Assembly (NCBI GenBank): GCA_948567375.1
Contig: OX419756.1
Span: 36,930,552 to 36,994,551 of the forward strand
DNA length: 64,000 nucleotides
Source of the DNA: Lunularia cruciata
Taxonomy: Eukaryota > Streptophyta > Marchantiopsida > Lunulariales > Lunulariaceae
Direction: 5' to 3'
Part shown: positions 13,460-24,482 of the stretch, in pieces
Layout: each line of letters opens with the position of its first letter
Numbering within the stretch: the stretch's first letter is position 1
Position numbers and translations under genes: made by a program
The notes under the pieces: generated by a model
The model's database searches: none
Told to the model about the DNA's origin: nothing
Seen by the model: the letters and a program-made list of their open reading frames with translations, nothing else

Positions 13460-15163
13460 TCTATGCAAGACCAAATCTACAAGTAAAATTACAAGGTTAC
13501 TATCCGACCATTTTGCAAACAGAATATATTCACAAGCTCAAGCCACAATTCAAAAAACAATGTGAAATATCATGGGATATCATGGGAACTATGTGAGACA
13601 TTCACTTGGAATTAAGGGTTTTACTTGGGTTTTGTTGAGATTCTGGCCTGCAATCTGATTGAGAAAGAGGTGTGCTAGGGTCTCATGGTAAGTGGAGTAG
13701 TGGAGTTGTTCCATGTGTAAGAGGTATCAGCACCACTCTAGGGTTTCACATGGTTCTCATAAGGTTCATGCTTTGATAGTGTGTTTTGGAGATGTTTTTG
13801 CCCCCTCTCAACCAAAACTCTCAAATTTTGGGGATTTTGCTAGAACCTACAAGCAAGATTTTGGGTTTTGCTAGGGTTTTGCTACGTGGTTGGAGGGTTT
13901 TAGGGTTTAGGGTGGGATTTTTGGGTGTTGTGGGGATTTTATGCAAATTAAGGATAGAAAATTGGACAATTCAACTTAAATTTGCAATTTACTCTTTAAG
14001 TAAATGAAATTGACCAATAATTACATGTGGGCAAGGATAATGGAGTCTAATGACAACTTTCAATCCTAGTGAGTCCAAGTTTGACTTACAAAGTTTCTAC
14101 ACTTATTGTCAAATCTGGTTTTGATCCAACCAAGCCCACTTGATGAATGTCATTTTATTAGCCATGGAACCTTGGTTTCCTATCAGCCATTCTCCCATGT
14201 GGAAATCTTCCTTGTAGGGCATGTCCCACACCCTCTCATACTCAAAGATATCTACTATCTATTCTGTTTGGGACCTCTTTCCCTCTCTTCTTCTCCTCTT
14301 TTGAAAAATATCTGCATGCAACTCCTCTCTTGCTAATTTTTTGTTTCTGCATGTCCCTTCCTATCTTGTGGAAAAACATCTATGAGCACCTCTGTTGTCT
14401 CTTCTCTCTTGCAAAAAATTCTACAAGAGAATACCTCTCTTTCTCCCCCTCCCTCCCTCCCTCAGTCCCACCCAATTTTTGAGTCTAGGCATGTCATCGA
14501 GCCCCAGTTTTGCAGCTTTGTGGGACTTAAACTCCCCCTCTCCTTCTCTCCTCAATTTTGGATTTTTTGTGATTTTTGGTTATGTATGACTTGAATAAAG
14601 TGTATGTCAAGCAAAAAAAAACATCATGTCAAGAGTTTAATGAAGCTACATTCATGTCTCACAAGGAATCCAAGCTCTTCGTTTCTTCTTCCCAATTTTG
14701 TATATCTCTACTTCTCCTCTTCTTGATTTTCTTTGCATCTTCTCTTCACAAAGATCCTCTTTGCTCATAGTATTGGTATGTCTAAGTGTTCTAGAATTCC
14801 ATTTTAACACAAGCACACATCATCTTTTATAGATCTCTCTATTATAAATTCTCCATTTCCCAAATCAATAATTATTCTGCCAAGGTATCTTTATAGATTT
14901 CTCATTGAAATGAAATTTGTTTCCAACTATCAAATAGGAATTAACAACAGGTTCCTAAAGAGTCATTTTGACTATGATTCTTCACCGTTCATGCAAGGAT
15001 ACACTTCTCATTTAGCAAACCACATTTCTACCCAATTGTACCAAATGCCTCATCCATACTATGATATCCTAACAATATCCATAATTCTCTTACTGATTTT
15101 GCTAACCACCTTTCCACTTGGCACCAAACATCTCCTCATTCATAGTGATCCAATGATCCATCA
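13460..15163. other. No recognised gene
   Basis: T/G-rich then C/T-rich sequence with only short, biased open frames. A short GGGTTTTAGGGTTTAGGG run near 13.9 kb is too short to call telomeric. The last 5 bases (CATCA, 15159-15163) are the target duplication of element D. Confidence 0.5.
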
Positions 15164-15589
15164 TGTAACAATATGGAGTTTATAGACAAAGTTAGTCGGG
15201 CTTACAAAGTAGCACATAAGACAAATTAGCCTAGAATATTCTAGAAGTATCTAGGAAGCTTCTTGGGAAGCTTCCCAACTGGATTAGCTTGCACTTCAAG
15301 TAAGTAGCTTCTATAAGGAAGCTTCAAGAAGCTTCTAACTAGCCTAGCTTGCATGCCAAGTAGGCGACTTCTAGAAGGAAGCTTCTTGAGAATCTTCCTA
15401 GTTAACTTGGCTTGCACTCTAAGAAAGCGGCTTGAGGAAGCTTCTTGAGAAGCTTCTCAAAGGCCTTGTATGTTACCTATAAATACCAAAGCCAAAGCTC
15501 ATGTTAGATATTCAGAGTTTTCCCTCATTCAAGTGTCCCAATGTGAGTTTCCATTCTCTTATTTCTCTCCTCGGTCTTGGTCTTTTACA
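15164..15589 (+). repeat. 5' LTR of element D
   Basis: TG...CA LTR with several imperfect internal units of about 70-80 bp, each centred on GGAAGCTTC palindromes followed by AGCTTGCA. It is immediately followed by the primer-binding site, which fixes its 3' end at 15589. Confidence 0.93.
15318..15335. promoter_or_regulatory. Perfect 4-module heat-shock-element-like site (5' LTR)
   Basis: Sequence GAAGCTTCAAGAAGCTTC reads GAA-nn-TTC-nn-GAA-nn-TTC, the arrangement bound by plant heat shock factors. Gapped pairs of the same palindrome lie at about 15258-15281 and 15434-15457. Regulation by heat is inferred only. Confidence 0.5.
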
Positions 15590-15602
15590 TTGGTATCAGA
15601 GC
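15590..15602 (+). other. Primer-binding site of element D (tRNA-iMet type)
   Basis: TTGGTATCAGAGC directly after the LTR end. TGGTATCAGAGC is the usual complement of the 3' end of plant initiator tRNA-Met used by many plant LTR elements. Confidence 0.9.
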
Positions 15603-15860
15603 ACGAATGAGATGGATGGAATTTATGGACCACAAAATCCACTTCCACTAAACCATTGGGATTTTTGCATCCAAATACTACCCAAGCATTGTTTCATACA
15701 ATTCATCACCTTGCACTTTGGACAAGATTTTCTGCATATGATCACCATATCTGAGGAACCCTTGGTGCTTGCGGTTGTAACTTATGGAGAACAGTGGACG
15801 TCATGTTTCTATGTGTTAGTAAATTAGATAGATTGGGAGTGGGGTGATAAAGTAGCAACC

Positions 15861-16780
15861 ATGGCGGTAATACCCAATGTTATCCTTGCTATGCAACAAC
15901 AAATTGAGCACTTTACTTGATTGTTGGATAAACGAGATCTTTGACGATAAGAGCAGGTGGAGAGAGTACCAATTTGAGAAGGAGAAGATCGGATCAGATT
16001 CCCTAAACCCAAGGTATTTGAAGGCAAGAATTTTCTGGTTGCAATGGAGAATTTTGTGTTTGATTGTGAATGTTAATTTGAAGCTACCAATCTACAAGAT
16101 GAGCAAAAGCAAATTCTCTTGGCTTCTAGCCAATTGGATGGAGTAGCAAAGCTATGGTGGAGATTCCGAGTAGAACAAACTAAATAAAAAATTGTTGCAC
16201 CAATCTTGACATGGGCAGAATTCAAGAGTGCAATAATTAGTTGGTTCTAAGCTATAAATGCCACATGAGCTGCACGGGATAAGTTGGCAGAGTTGAAACA
16301 AATTGGCTCTGTAAGAAGTTACATCACGTAGTTCCAAAACACCATCATGAAAATTCTAGATATATTGGAAGGTGAAGCTCTGGATTGATTTGTGAGGGGC
16401 TTGAAGGCAAGAACCAAATTAGAGGTAATTATGCAAGAGCCACAATACTTGGAGGAAGCCATGTGGTTGGCCAAACGTTTTGATTCCTTGGTGGTAACAA
16501 CTTGGTCTCGACCTCGACCTTGACCTTGAGCTCGACTTCCACAAAGCCTACCAATACACTACACACAAGTGGAGGAGCCATCACCAATGGAGATTGATGC
16601 CATTCAACAAAGACCACTTGGCATGGTAGATAGAGACAAACTGCGACAAAATGGTGGTTGTTTTTATTGTTGCCTATTGGGGCATCGCATTGCTGAATGT
16701 ACACTCAAGAATGGATGACCTCAGCAAGTTGCCCATGTGGAGGTTGTGGAGCGGAATGATCAAGGAAACAAAGAATCCCA
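15861..16780 (+). pseudogene. gag: Element D gag with zinc knuckle (broken)
   Basis: The first plausible start is ATG at 15861 (MAVIPN...). Downstream pieces include KPKVFEGKNFLVAMENF and LLASSQLDGVAKLWWRF, a typical retrotransposon gag core, then FVRGLKARTKLEVIMQEP. A CCHC zinc knuckle (C-x2-C-x4-H-x4-C) is intact at 16659-16700. Stops interrupt the frame repeatedly (for example after HFT near 15.92 kb and near 16.18 kb). Gag forms the virus-like particle, and the knuckle would bind element RNA. Confidence 0.75.
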
Positions 16781-16889
16781 ATAGGAGATTTCGAGCCGCC
16801 TACTAGGAGCTTGATTAGTTCCAATGGGATTGAAGGCTCGACCTATGCAAGTTTGCTTCACTTGCAAGGTATGAAATCTAATCGGGATT

Positions 16890-17203
16890 GTAGGATTTTG
16901 GTTGACTCTGGAAATTCATAGAATTGCATGTCTATTCAAGTAGCAAAGGAATTGGGCATTCTTATGAAGCCAGTGATTGGAAGTAGTTTGATGATGGCAG
17001 ATGGTAGAAAGGGTTCTGCATTCCGCACCTCGTATCCTGTTACCTTCAACATTGGGAAGGAGTATTTGGAGTGTAGGAGGTTTGTAGTGGTACCTCTACA
17101 CTATGATATCATTCTAGGTCTACCTTGGCTTGAATATCATAAGGTTCAATTCGATTGGACCCAATGCCAAATTCAAGTACAACACCAAGGTAGGAATTTC
17201 TGA
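16890..17203 (+). pseudogene. Element D aspartic protease (one stop)
   Basis: The active-site triad Asp-Ser-Gly is at 16904-16912 in the context ILVDSGNS, followed by an in-frame TAG (919-921 of this kilobase). The frame then stays open to 17203, ending in the conserved DIILGLPWLEYHKV segment typical of Ty3/gypsy proteases. It would process the Gag-Pol polyprotein. Confidence 0.8.
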
Positions 17204-17514
17204 TTAGGTTGTCAGACACCTCTAAGTAAGACACCTAAGAATAGTCAGACCCAAGATAGGAAGTTTGTTGAGAAGGTAGCCATAGAGCAAACCTAGAAGG
17301 GAGATGAGTCTCAAGATAGGAAGATTGCCAAGAAAGCAACCAAGGAGCAAGCTTGGAAGAGAGATGAGTCCCTAGAAGGGAAGTTTGTTAGTAAAGCAGC
17401 CATAGAGCAAGCTTTGGAGGAAAATACGTCTGTATTTGCAATGTGGATCAAGCTGATTGCACAAGAACAATCTACAGAGGGCCGAGAGCCTCATCAAACA
17501 ATGGTTGGTTGGAT

Positions 17515-17955
17515 AGTTAAGGAGTTTGCGGACGTGTTTCTGGATGATCTGCCAAAGGGATTTCCCTTCGATTGAGGTATGCCCTAAAAGATTAAGTTAT
17601 TGCCAAGGAGTACTCCAATTGCAACAAGAACTCCCTGATGGACTTCATCCCATTGCCTTTGTATCTTGCCAACTCAATATGGCTGAACAAACTACTCTGC
17701 TTGAGATCAAGAACAACTTGCAATGGTATACACCACCAAGGTATGGAGGCATTACCTCTTGGGAAAACAAGTGATCATGCAAATTGATCACAAACCATTG
17801 TTGCATACCTTACACTTGGAACACATGAAGAGTTGACATCATTGATGGGAGGAACAACTCCAACTGTATGACATCAAACTTGAGTACAAACCAAGTTGGT
17901 TCCATGTCATCCCTGATGCTTTATCACGACAACCTGATTTGAAGTCTCTTCCTCT
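17515..17955 (+). pseudogene. Element D RT stub joined to RNase H
   Basis: EFADVFLDDLPKGFP (about 17521-17565) is the usual lead-in to RT. Within about 50 bp the sequence passes to the RNase H region (LPDGLHPIAFVSCQLNMAEQ, then QIDHKPLLHTLHLEHMKS and IPDALSRQPDL near 17.93 kb). The whole RT core, including the catalytic YxDD box, is missing, an internal deletion of roughly 200 codons or more. The element could not encode its own reverse transcription. Confidence 0.8.
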
Positions 17956-17999
17956 CATCACAATGGCAATTTCAACGATGTTAGTTGACTCCAAGGTCC

Positions 18000-18862
18000 A
18001 AAATGAGCTTTAGTCAACTCTACACCAAGATCCCTTCTTCCAAATGGTACATGGTTGCCTTATAGCATGCGATAAGGAGTACAACACCTTCTACATCAAG
18101 GACAACATTTTATTCCATGAGGACCAAATCTATGTTCCAACTAAAGGTGATCTTTGACTTGTGCGCCTTCAAGAAGCCCATGATTTATTCATCGATGGTC
18201 ACATGGGTGTAGACAAGACCTTGGGTACCCTCCAACGTCAATGGTGGTGGCCCAACATGACACAAGATGTTTGAGAATTTGTACGATTGTGTGAGAGGTG
18301 TCAACGTAACAAGGCCAACAACCAGAAGCCGAGTGGACTCCTTCAACCACTCGCCATTCCATCCACTCACTAGGAGCATGTGAGCTTGGATCTCATTACA
18401 TCCTTGCCAAAGACAAAACAAGGACACACCACAATCGTGGTGTTTGTGGATAAGCTTAGTAAGCAAATCCACTTGGCACCAACTTGTGATACTATGGATG
18501 CTCCAACCTTAGTGCAAATCTACTTCAACAATGTCTTCAAGCATCATGGGATGCCATGTGTACTCATCTTCGACCATGATCCTTGATTTACCGAGAAGTT
18601 TTTTCAACCACTCTTCTAGATACTCGGCACCAAGCTTGCTTTGTCCATGGCCTATCATCCTCAAACTGATGCACAAACCAAACGTGAAAATTGTACATTG
18701 GAGGATATGTTGCCTGCCTTTGTCAATGTCCACCATACCAATTGGGATGAATGTCTTGCAGCTGCAAAATTTTCCTACAACAATTCCAAACAGGCAAGCA
18801 CCGGATTTTCTCCTTTCTTCTCAATTTTGGCCAAGATCCGCTTGTTCCAGATTCTCTTCTAG
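18000..18862 (+). pseudogene. Element D integrase (broken, catalytic Glu changed)
   Basis: The HHCC zinc-binding region is visible (HDLFIDGHMGVDKTLG... ERCQ near 18.18-18.30 kb). The core follows: LDLITSLPKTKQGHTT with the first Asp, LIFDHDP with the second, then YHPQTDAQTKREN where related elements have QTE; the third catalytic residue appears as Lys. Several in-frame stops are present. The domain would integrate cDNA. Confidence 0.8.
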
Positions 18863-19149
18863 TTCCCCTTCCATCTTAGGTTCCTCATACTTCCACATTC
18901 CTGACCACTATATCCCAATCTCTCCAACAAGCCAAGTCTCACCTCCTTGTTGCTCAGAATTGCCAAAAACAATATGCGGACCACCATCGTCGTGATCTCT
19001 CCTTTGAAGTTGGTGATATAGTCATGCTTTCCTCTAGTAACCTCTCTCTCCCACTTGATACCCAAGTTTGTAAACTTGCCCCTAATTGGATAGGATTCTT
19101 TCATATCACCCAAATTGTCTCTCCTGTTGCTTATCGACTTGCCTTGCCT

Positions 19150-19430
19150 TGTCATATGCGTATCCATCATGTCTTTCATATTTCCAAGTTAAAACCCTTT
19201 GTTCCTAACCCCTCTTCCTTTTCCTTTCGAGTCCAACCTCTCCCTCTTCTTGTCCCCATCAATGATCATGAGGAGTACAAAGTTGATTATATCCTTGCGC
19301 ATCGCCATATTCAACAAAGCCGTCGCCAACATAAGGAGTACAAGGTCCTTTGGAAAGGGTATCCTCTTCATGATGCCACATGGGAATCTCTTTCTAACCT
19401 CCAAAATGCACAGATGGCCATCTAGGAATT
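19150..19430 (+). pseudogene. Element D chromodomain tail
   Basis: After MRIHHVFHISKLKPF, typical of the gypsy integrase C-terminus, comes a chromodomain: EYKVDYILAHR, then EYKVLWKGYPLHDATWE ending near 19.42 kb. The aromatic and acidic positions (Y, W, W) of the methyl-lysine cage region are recognisable. Chromodomains in chromoviruses steer integration to heterochromatin. The stop TAG follows soon after, before the purine-rich tract. Confidence 0.85.
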
Positions 19431-19479
19431 CGAAGCTTCATAGGCAACGAGGACATCACCAACTAGCGGCGGGAGAATG

Positions 19480-19905
19480 TGTAACAATATGGAGTTTAGT
19501 GACAAAGTTAGTTGGGCTTACAAAGTAGCACATAAGACAAATTAGCCTAAAATATTCCAGAAGTATCTAGGAAGCTTCTTGGGAAGCTTCCCGGCTAGCT
19601 TAGCTTGCACCTCAAGTAAGTAGCTTCTAGAAGGAAGCTTCTAGAAGCTTCCAAATAGCTTAGCTTGCATGCCAAGTAGACGGCTTCTAGAAGAAAGCTT
19701 CTTTAGAAGCTTCTTAGTTAACTTGGCTTGCACTCTTAGAAAGCGGCTTGAGAAAGCTTCTTGAGAAGCTTCTCAAAGGCCTTGTATGCTACCTATAAAT
19801 ACCAAAACCAAAGCTCATGCTAGGTATTTGGAGTTTTCATTCATTCAAGTATCCCAATGTGAGTTTCCATTCTCCTATTTCTCTCCTTGGATTTGGTCTT
19901 TTACA
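19480..19905 (+). repeat. 3' LTR of element D
   Basis: Same length (426 bp) and ends as the 5' LTR with scattered substitutions. Preceded by a purine-rich tract at about 19465-19479 and followed by the CATCA target duplication. Confidence 0.93.
19634..19651. promoter_or_regulatory. Perfect 4-module heat-shock-element-like site (3' LTR)
   Basis: GAAGCTTCTAGAAGCTTC, again GAA-nn-TTC-nn-GAA-nn-TTC, at the position equivalent to 15318-15335. A further TTC-nn-GAA pair lies just upstream (19625-19632), 1 bp out of phase. The module spacing is kept although the two LTRs differ at the middle spacer (TA versus AA). Confidence 0.5.
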
Positions 19906-20403
19906 CATCATCATTGCTCATATGATCCATAATAGGAGGTATTTTGGCCTCTCCTTCCTCTTCTATCAACTCTTCTTCTTCCTCTCACATGTCTCCCTTG
20001 TTAATAAGAAAATTAAGCTAGATCATACGAGCATTTATCCACCTTAAAAATACCAATTTCTATTTTGGTTTCTTTTCAATTATACCCACAATTCATGCAA
20101 CAAATGCTATCTACCTTTTAAAACACCTCTACAATGTTAATTGACTCCCCAAGGTTGTGCTTCACATGTATTAAAATTTATTCTATCTTGAGAGTCCTTC
20201 ACTTTAAATGAAGCCATAGCACCAAATGGCTCATGGAAGTAGAGGCTAAATCACCTAAAGGATATTGGTGGTGGTTGAATGATTCATTGGGTCATTCAAA
20301 TCCCTCCACTTTGGAGATGTCTTTGGACAAGTCATATCATGGCAAGAACCAAGCATCCTTGTGATAAAGAAAATAGAGAACAAACAAAACCTTTTAGGAT
20401 ATG

Positions 20404-20997
20404 TGTGATATTCCAAGGACAAGAGAAACTACGAGAGAAGAAATACAAGAGAAAAACAAGGTTTTATTCCTCAATACTTTGCTGTCCCAAAGGTGCAACT
20501 TGTCTTTATTATAACAAAGAGGATCCACTCAAAGGGAGCTATACCCTTGGATCAAATACATGGATCAATGATATGTTAGCAAGCTCCACCCTTAGATTAG
20601 CTCCATGGATTAGTGACATATTAATCCTTGTCCTATTTGGTTGGCCAGACAAGTTGGACCAAAGTGAATATTTGGAGAATCTTCATGTAGGAAGCTCAGA
20701 ATAGCATGGATGAGATCCCATTGGAAATCTCTTGAAGAAAAAGCATGAGGGGAAGAAGAAATGCTCATCTCTTGAAGGGTGGATCTTCCATTTTTTCAAA
20801 GGCCTAATTCAATTGTTTAGGTATCCAAAATTGGCATCAAACTTTTCAAGGTGTTTTTGGACTCTACTTTATTAGTAGAAGTGCTCTTTTGATAACACCT
20901 CTATCTGATTTACTTAGACAATCATATATAATATCCTTAGAGATATTACCAAGCCAATTTCCACCTCTAGATAATCTATCTAGCTAATAATATTACA
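20404..20997 (-). mobile_element. Solo LTR, family E, ATATG target duplication
   Basis: Begins TGTGATATTCCAAGG and ends AATAATATTACA, matching 4777-5531 with an internal length difference (594 bp versus 755 bp). Flanked by ATATG at 20399-20403 and ATATG at 20998-21002, a perfect 5-bp duplication. Confidence 0.87.
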
Positions 20998-21054
20998 ATA
21001 TGCAAGGTCCATTCTATACTACCAAAAAATATCACCCATCAAATATGTGCTCTT

Positions 21055-21500
21055 AATCCCTAAATATCAAGAGGTGAAATGTATAAAAGCACCAACTTAC
21101 CACTCATGAAATGTATAATACATCTCATATTGTCAATTTTTGGTCTTTGTGCTAAAGTAGACAATGTTCTGTCCACTAGTCCCACACATTCCGGAATCCT
21201 TTCAACCTTAATACCTTTGAAATTCTCTCCCTCTCTCCTTTATCAAGCCATGTCATTTTTGTGGTCATATTAGGTAATATGGCAATGATAACTCTCTATT
21301 GAATCTCATAGTGGAGCCTAAGATAATATGCTACAAATTTATCCCTCTTGTGATACATCTACAATCCTATTATGACCAAATAAGTCAAGAATTACAACAA
21401 GTTGGATCCAAGATAGGGTCTACTTCCTTGATGACTTACTCTTCAGAAAACCTTGTGATCTTTGCTGAGTTCCAACAAAGTACAAAATGAATTCACACCC
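21055..21500 (-). pseudogene. Unknown coding remnant, family H copy 1
   Basis: On the minus strand this reads as protein-like sequence, including MTWLDKGERENFKGIKVERI then ECVGLVDRTLSTLAQRPKID. It is similar in order and wording to the minus strand of 53930-54450 (FEGCMGLVDKILFPLA, RYTIDQEIHFSR). Two decayed copies of one unidentified protein are the simplest explanation. No known domain is recognised. Confidence 0.4.
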
Positions 21501-22058
21501 ATTTGCATCAATCGTTTAAATGCATATGGATCTAACTTTACAAATAATTGAGAAAATCTATTTATTTTAATAATCTAAATAATCTAAATTTATGAATAAT
21601 TGACACTATTGCAATCCATTGCATTTTTGTCTACCATATATTGTGAGGAGTATGCAAAGTCACACCACCTTAATAGATGGTCCTTCCCTTCCAATGGGTC
21701 ATCTATATCACATTCTTCCTCGCCTATAAATTCATCCTCATCCCAAAGCCATCACTATTCATGTCGAGCTCACCTCATGCTTCTCTATCAAGATCCAATT
21801 CACCTTGTCACTATGTGACTTGTAAGGATATACATTTCTTAATTTCATTGGTCAACACTTTAACATGTATGGATGCAGGGTATGTTGATAGGCAACCAAC
21901 CATTTCTTCTCTCCACTCTTGTCTCTGAACATGGACCCTGCGTTCATGCAAAACTTTCAATTTTTCTTTCTCCCCAAATCACGAAAATGCATGACCTCAC
22001 AACAAATATTTCTCACTATTCTCTTCTAGAATTCCGCCTACTATTCTTGGCACACCAT

Positions 22059-22138
22059 CAAAATACTAATTTCTCAATGCACTATTCATCAAAATAATAA
22101 TTTCTCAATGCACTATTCATCAAAATACTAATTTCTCT
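22059..22138. repeat. Tandem repeat, 31-bp unit, about 2.5 copies
   Basis: The unit CAAAATACTAATTTCTCAAT followed by GCACTATTCAT is repeated head to tail with one substitution (ACT to AAT). Confidence 0.9.
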
Positions 22139-23644
22139 CACTATTCTCCAGTGAAATTTCCGCCCCACTATACTCGTCCCTTTTCTCATCGCCTTTAGCA
22201 ATTTCTCTCTTGGCATGAATGTTTGCTTGCGTGCATTAATTGCATAAATTTCCCACAAATGAGCACGGTAGAGCTGTTCACAAGCAAACTCTAATATACC
22301 TCTGAATTTCAACCCTCACCTTTCTATTCCTCTCTTTTGCACACAATTTTCTTCTTTTCCTTGTGCCGGCAAAGCTCTGCTGTTTGCAAATGAATCTCCT
22401 CAAACTTACTCCGTTCAATTTTGGTGTTCTTGAGTTTGCGCTACTTCCCGTTTTGATTTCAAATTAGTCCGGCTAATTCATCCAACTTTCATTTGCATTA
22501 ATCACTCAATGTACTAAATTAAGTGATTCACTAGCACAAGTAATGTTTATATTGGAGCACCCGGAACCCGTAAAAGTCTACAGGTCATGATTTACCAGTA
22601 AAATCTCCATGTACCCCCTTCACCCTCTACCCAAATCCACCACCCGCACAAATTTTTATGAGATCTTTACGGTAGGTGAAAACCTCATTTTTAAAAACCC
22701 TCAATGTTTACCTCAAATTACACATGAGAGTGACGGTGTAAAGACAAATCAATGAAGATCCATCCATGCCTGTAGCCACTAGCATTACCAGAGAAAAGGG
22801 GAGTTTGAAGGAATCTGCTCTGCGAAAGGATGCAGGAATGATGAGGACTTCTCTTTCTGTTGACAAAGGGAGTCCGAAAAAATCTGACTTTTGGAGTATA
22901 ACATGCAGATGATGATGGGGATGAAGAAATCGGAACAATCAGCTCGAGCTTGGTTAAGATGCCACAATTCTCTGTTAGACAGTCAGCGAATCCAGACACC
23001 TTATGAGCAGAAAGTGAAAGAAGAATGAAAGGATGGTGTATAATTAGTCCGTGATGTGTGACCTTTGAACCAAATGTTTGACGAGGTTCTTAGGAGTCTC
23101 TAGATGGTATGATGAAAAGAAGAAGGCACGAAAGTCGTTCTTCTTCTCTTTTCTCTTTATCTCCTGGCCGATGCCGCCATGATGACATTTCGGGTCTCTT
23201 TATCCCGCTTTATATCCTACTGTGTCTCCTCAGTGGGGTCTTGCTCTTGATCTTGCTCAAAGGTCGATTGACTATTGAAATTAGCTACGGGTGCCTTGAT
23301 TTCGGTCAACGGAGACGTTCTAAGTGCTTCCCATCCTGCAGAGACATGCCAATCGGATGATTAACACGGGGTACGCGTCGCAGTTGCATGGAGAGAAGAA
23401 ACACCGTCCGTACCCTTGATTGCTTAAATGAGAGCATTTTGTTCACTCTTGCTTAGACACAGTGCAGATCGTGATCGTCAGTCGGCGAGTCGAGTAAGTA
23501 GCTACAGGAGTACCTCAATAACCAGGCAAAAAAGCTTCACCGGATCATATGGTAGCAGCCGCGATGGCACGAGTTTTGCTCCCCACTCACTGTGACGTCT
23601 GTCTATGATTTGATCTTGAGCCACTTCAGCTACTCGAGAAAAGG

Positions 23645-23704
23645 GCCACCGCGTAGGAAAAACGAAGGATGGGAAGACCCATGAAGCCGTACAAGGGGGA
23701 GACA
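23645..23704 (+). repeat. 60-bp repeat, direct copy 1
   Basis: CGCGTAGGAAAAACGAAGGA followed by TGGGAAGACCC and AGCCGTACAAGGG; nearly identical to 24331-24392. Confidence 0.85.
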
Positions 23705-24328
23705 AAAAAGGTAACAGCTACTCCGTGAAAGAGATAAGCGACAGAGGCGTAGCTATAGTGGGTCGTTACAAACTTACAAAGAGCAATGTACAGCACTCAT
23801 GTTCTTGTCGTCAAGACTACTTGTCATTCGTCCCCATACTAGAGTCGATGCATGGGAACTCTGCTACTACACTCTGGATCTTCATCCAGAGTATAATACT
23901 TGTGGTGGTAGTTGAAGAAAGAGTAGCCGTCGCTTCAAGTCTTGACTATGGATGGAAGACTAAAGAAACCTCTAGATCTTTCTCAGGTCCATTCACTAGA
24001 TTGTTGCCAGGGAAGAAGATTCACCCTATGCCAGATAGCAGCAGAAATAATAGAGATTCGAGCTACTGCATTAGAGACAGCCTATAAAAAGACTGGAGGG
24101 AGCTGGCCAAACAGTGACGTTGACGTGAGAAGAGATGATCATACAAAATGATGCAAGTGGTGCGTGACAAAGCGTGTCATGTGGTATCTGTTGGTGGGAG
24201 CTTATGCAGACGACAATGGGTAGCATTAGTGACGTTCAACGTTGTGGCTATGCGTTTAACATATAGTGCTACTGCAATACAGCTGGCAATGAAGCCAAAC
24301 GTACGAACATGCTACAACATTATGGAAG

Positions 24329-24482
24329 AAAGGCGACCGCGTAGGAAAAACGAAGGATGGGAAGACCCCATCAAGCCGTACAAGGGCGAGACAACATTAT
24401 TCGGATTTAGCTTCATTTTACCTATTTGGTTTCACCCTTGATGGTTCTTCCCATCCTTCGGGTTTTCTACGAGGTCGCCCTT
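24329..24482. repeat. Imperfect inverted repeat, arms about 38 nt
   Basis: The left arm (24329-24366) contains GGCGACCGCGTAGGAAAAAC then GAAGGATGGGAAGA. The right arm (24445-24482) is its near reverse complement, TCTTCCCATCCTTCGGG then TTTTCTACGAGGTCGCC. The spacer is about 78 nt. The left arm is the second direct copy of the 23645 repeat. The structure could be a MITE-like foldback or a hairpin RNA locus. Confidence 0.75.

Larger units (their letters stand above)
10920..13460 (-). pseudogene. Decayed coding region of unknown retroelement
   Basis: Reading the minus strand gives runs of protein-like sequence broken by stops. Near 13.4 kb it reads GLPFTLTLDMIREAFALP, near 13.0 kb KVTFVGQFLTHVFIRSGLIG, and near 11.1 kb ISHPRVRDFMEFYVTHFEV. 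A coiled-coil-like Glu/Arg-rich stretch follows from about 12075 to 11872. The order along the minus strand suggests one long ancient ORF, perhaps gag-like. I do not recognise the family and no RT or integrase motif was seen. Confidence 0.35.
15164..19905 (+). mobile_element. Element D: chromodomain Ty3/gypsy, RT deleted
   Basis: Complete LTR element with two 426-bp LTRs (15164-15589 and 19480-19905), both TGTAACAATATGG...TCTTTTACA, and a perfect 5-bp target duplication CATCA (15159-15163 and 19906-19910). A tRNA-iMet-type primer-binding site follows the 5' LTR, and a purine-rich tract (GCGGCGGGAGAATG) precedes the 3' LTR. Inside, in order: gag with a zinc knuckle, aspartic protease, a stub of RT, RNase H, integrase, and a C-terminal chromodomain, which places it with plant chromoviruses. 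Many stops and the missing RT core make it non-autonomous. Confidence 0.92.

Noticed and set aside
13889-13914. TTTAGGG-like run suggesting an interstitial telomere repeat
   Set aside because: Only about two units within a generally GGGTTTT-rich stretch.
23109-23360. 83-codon plus-strand frame with a hydrophobic segment
   Set aside because: No family, no supporting splice sites or homologous copy; a chance hydrophobic frame is as likely.
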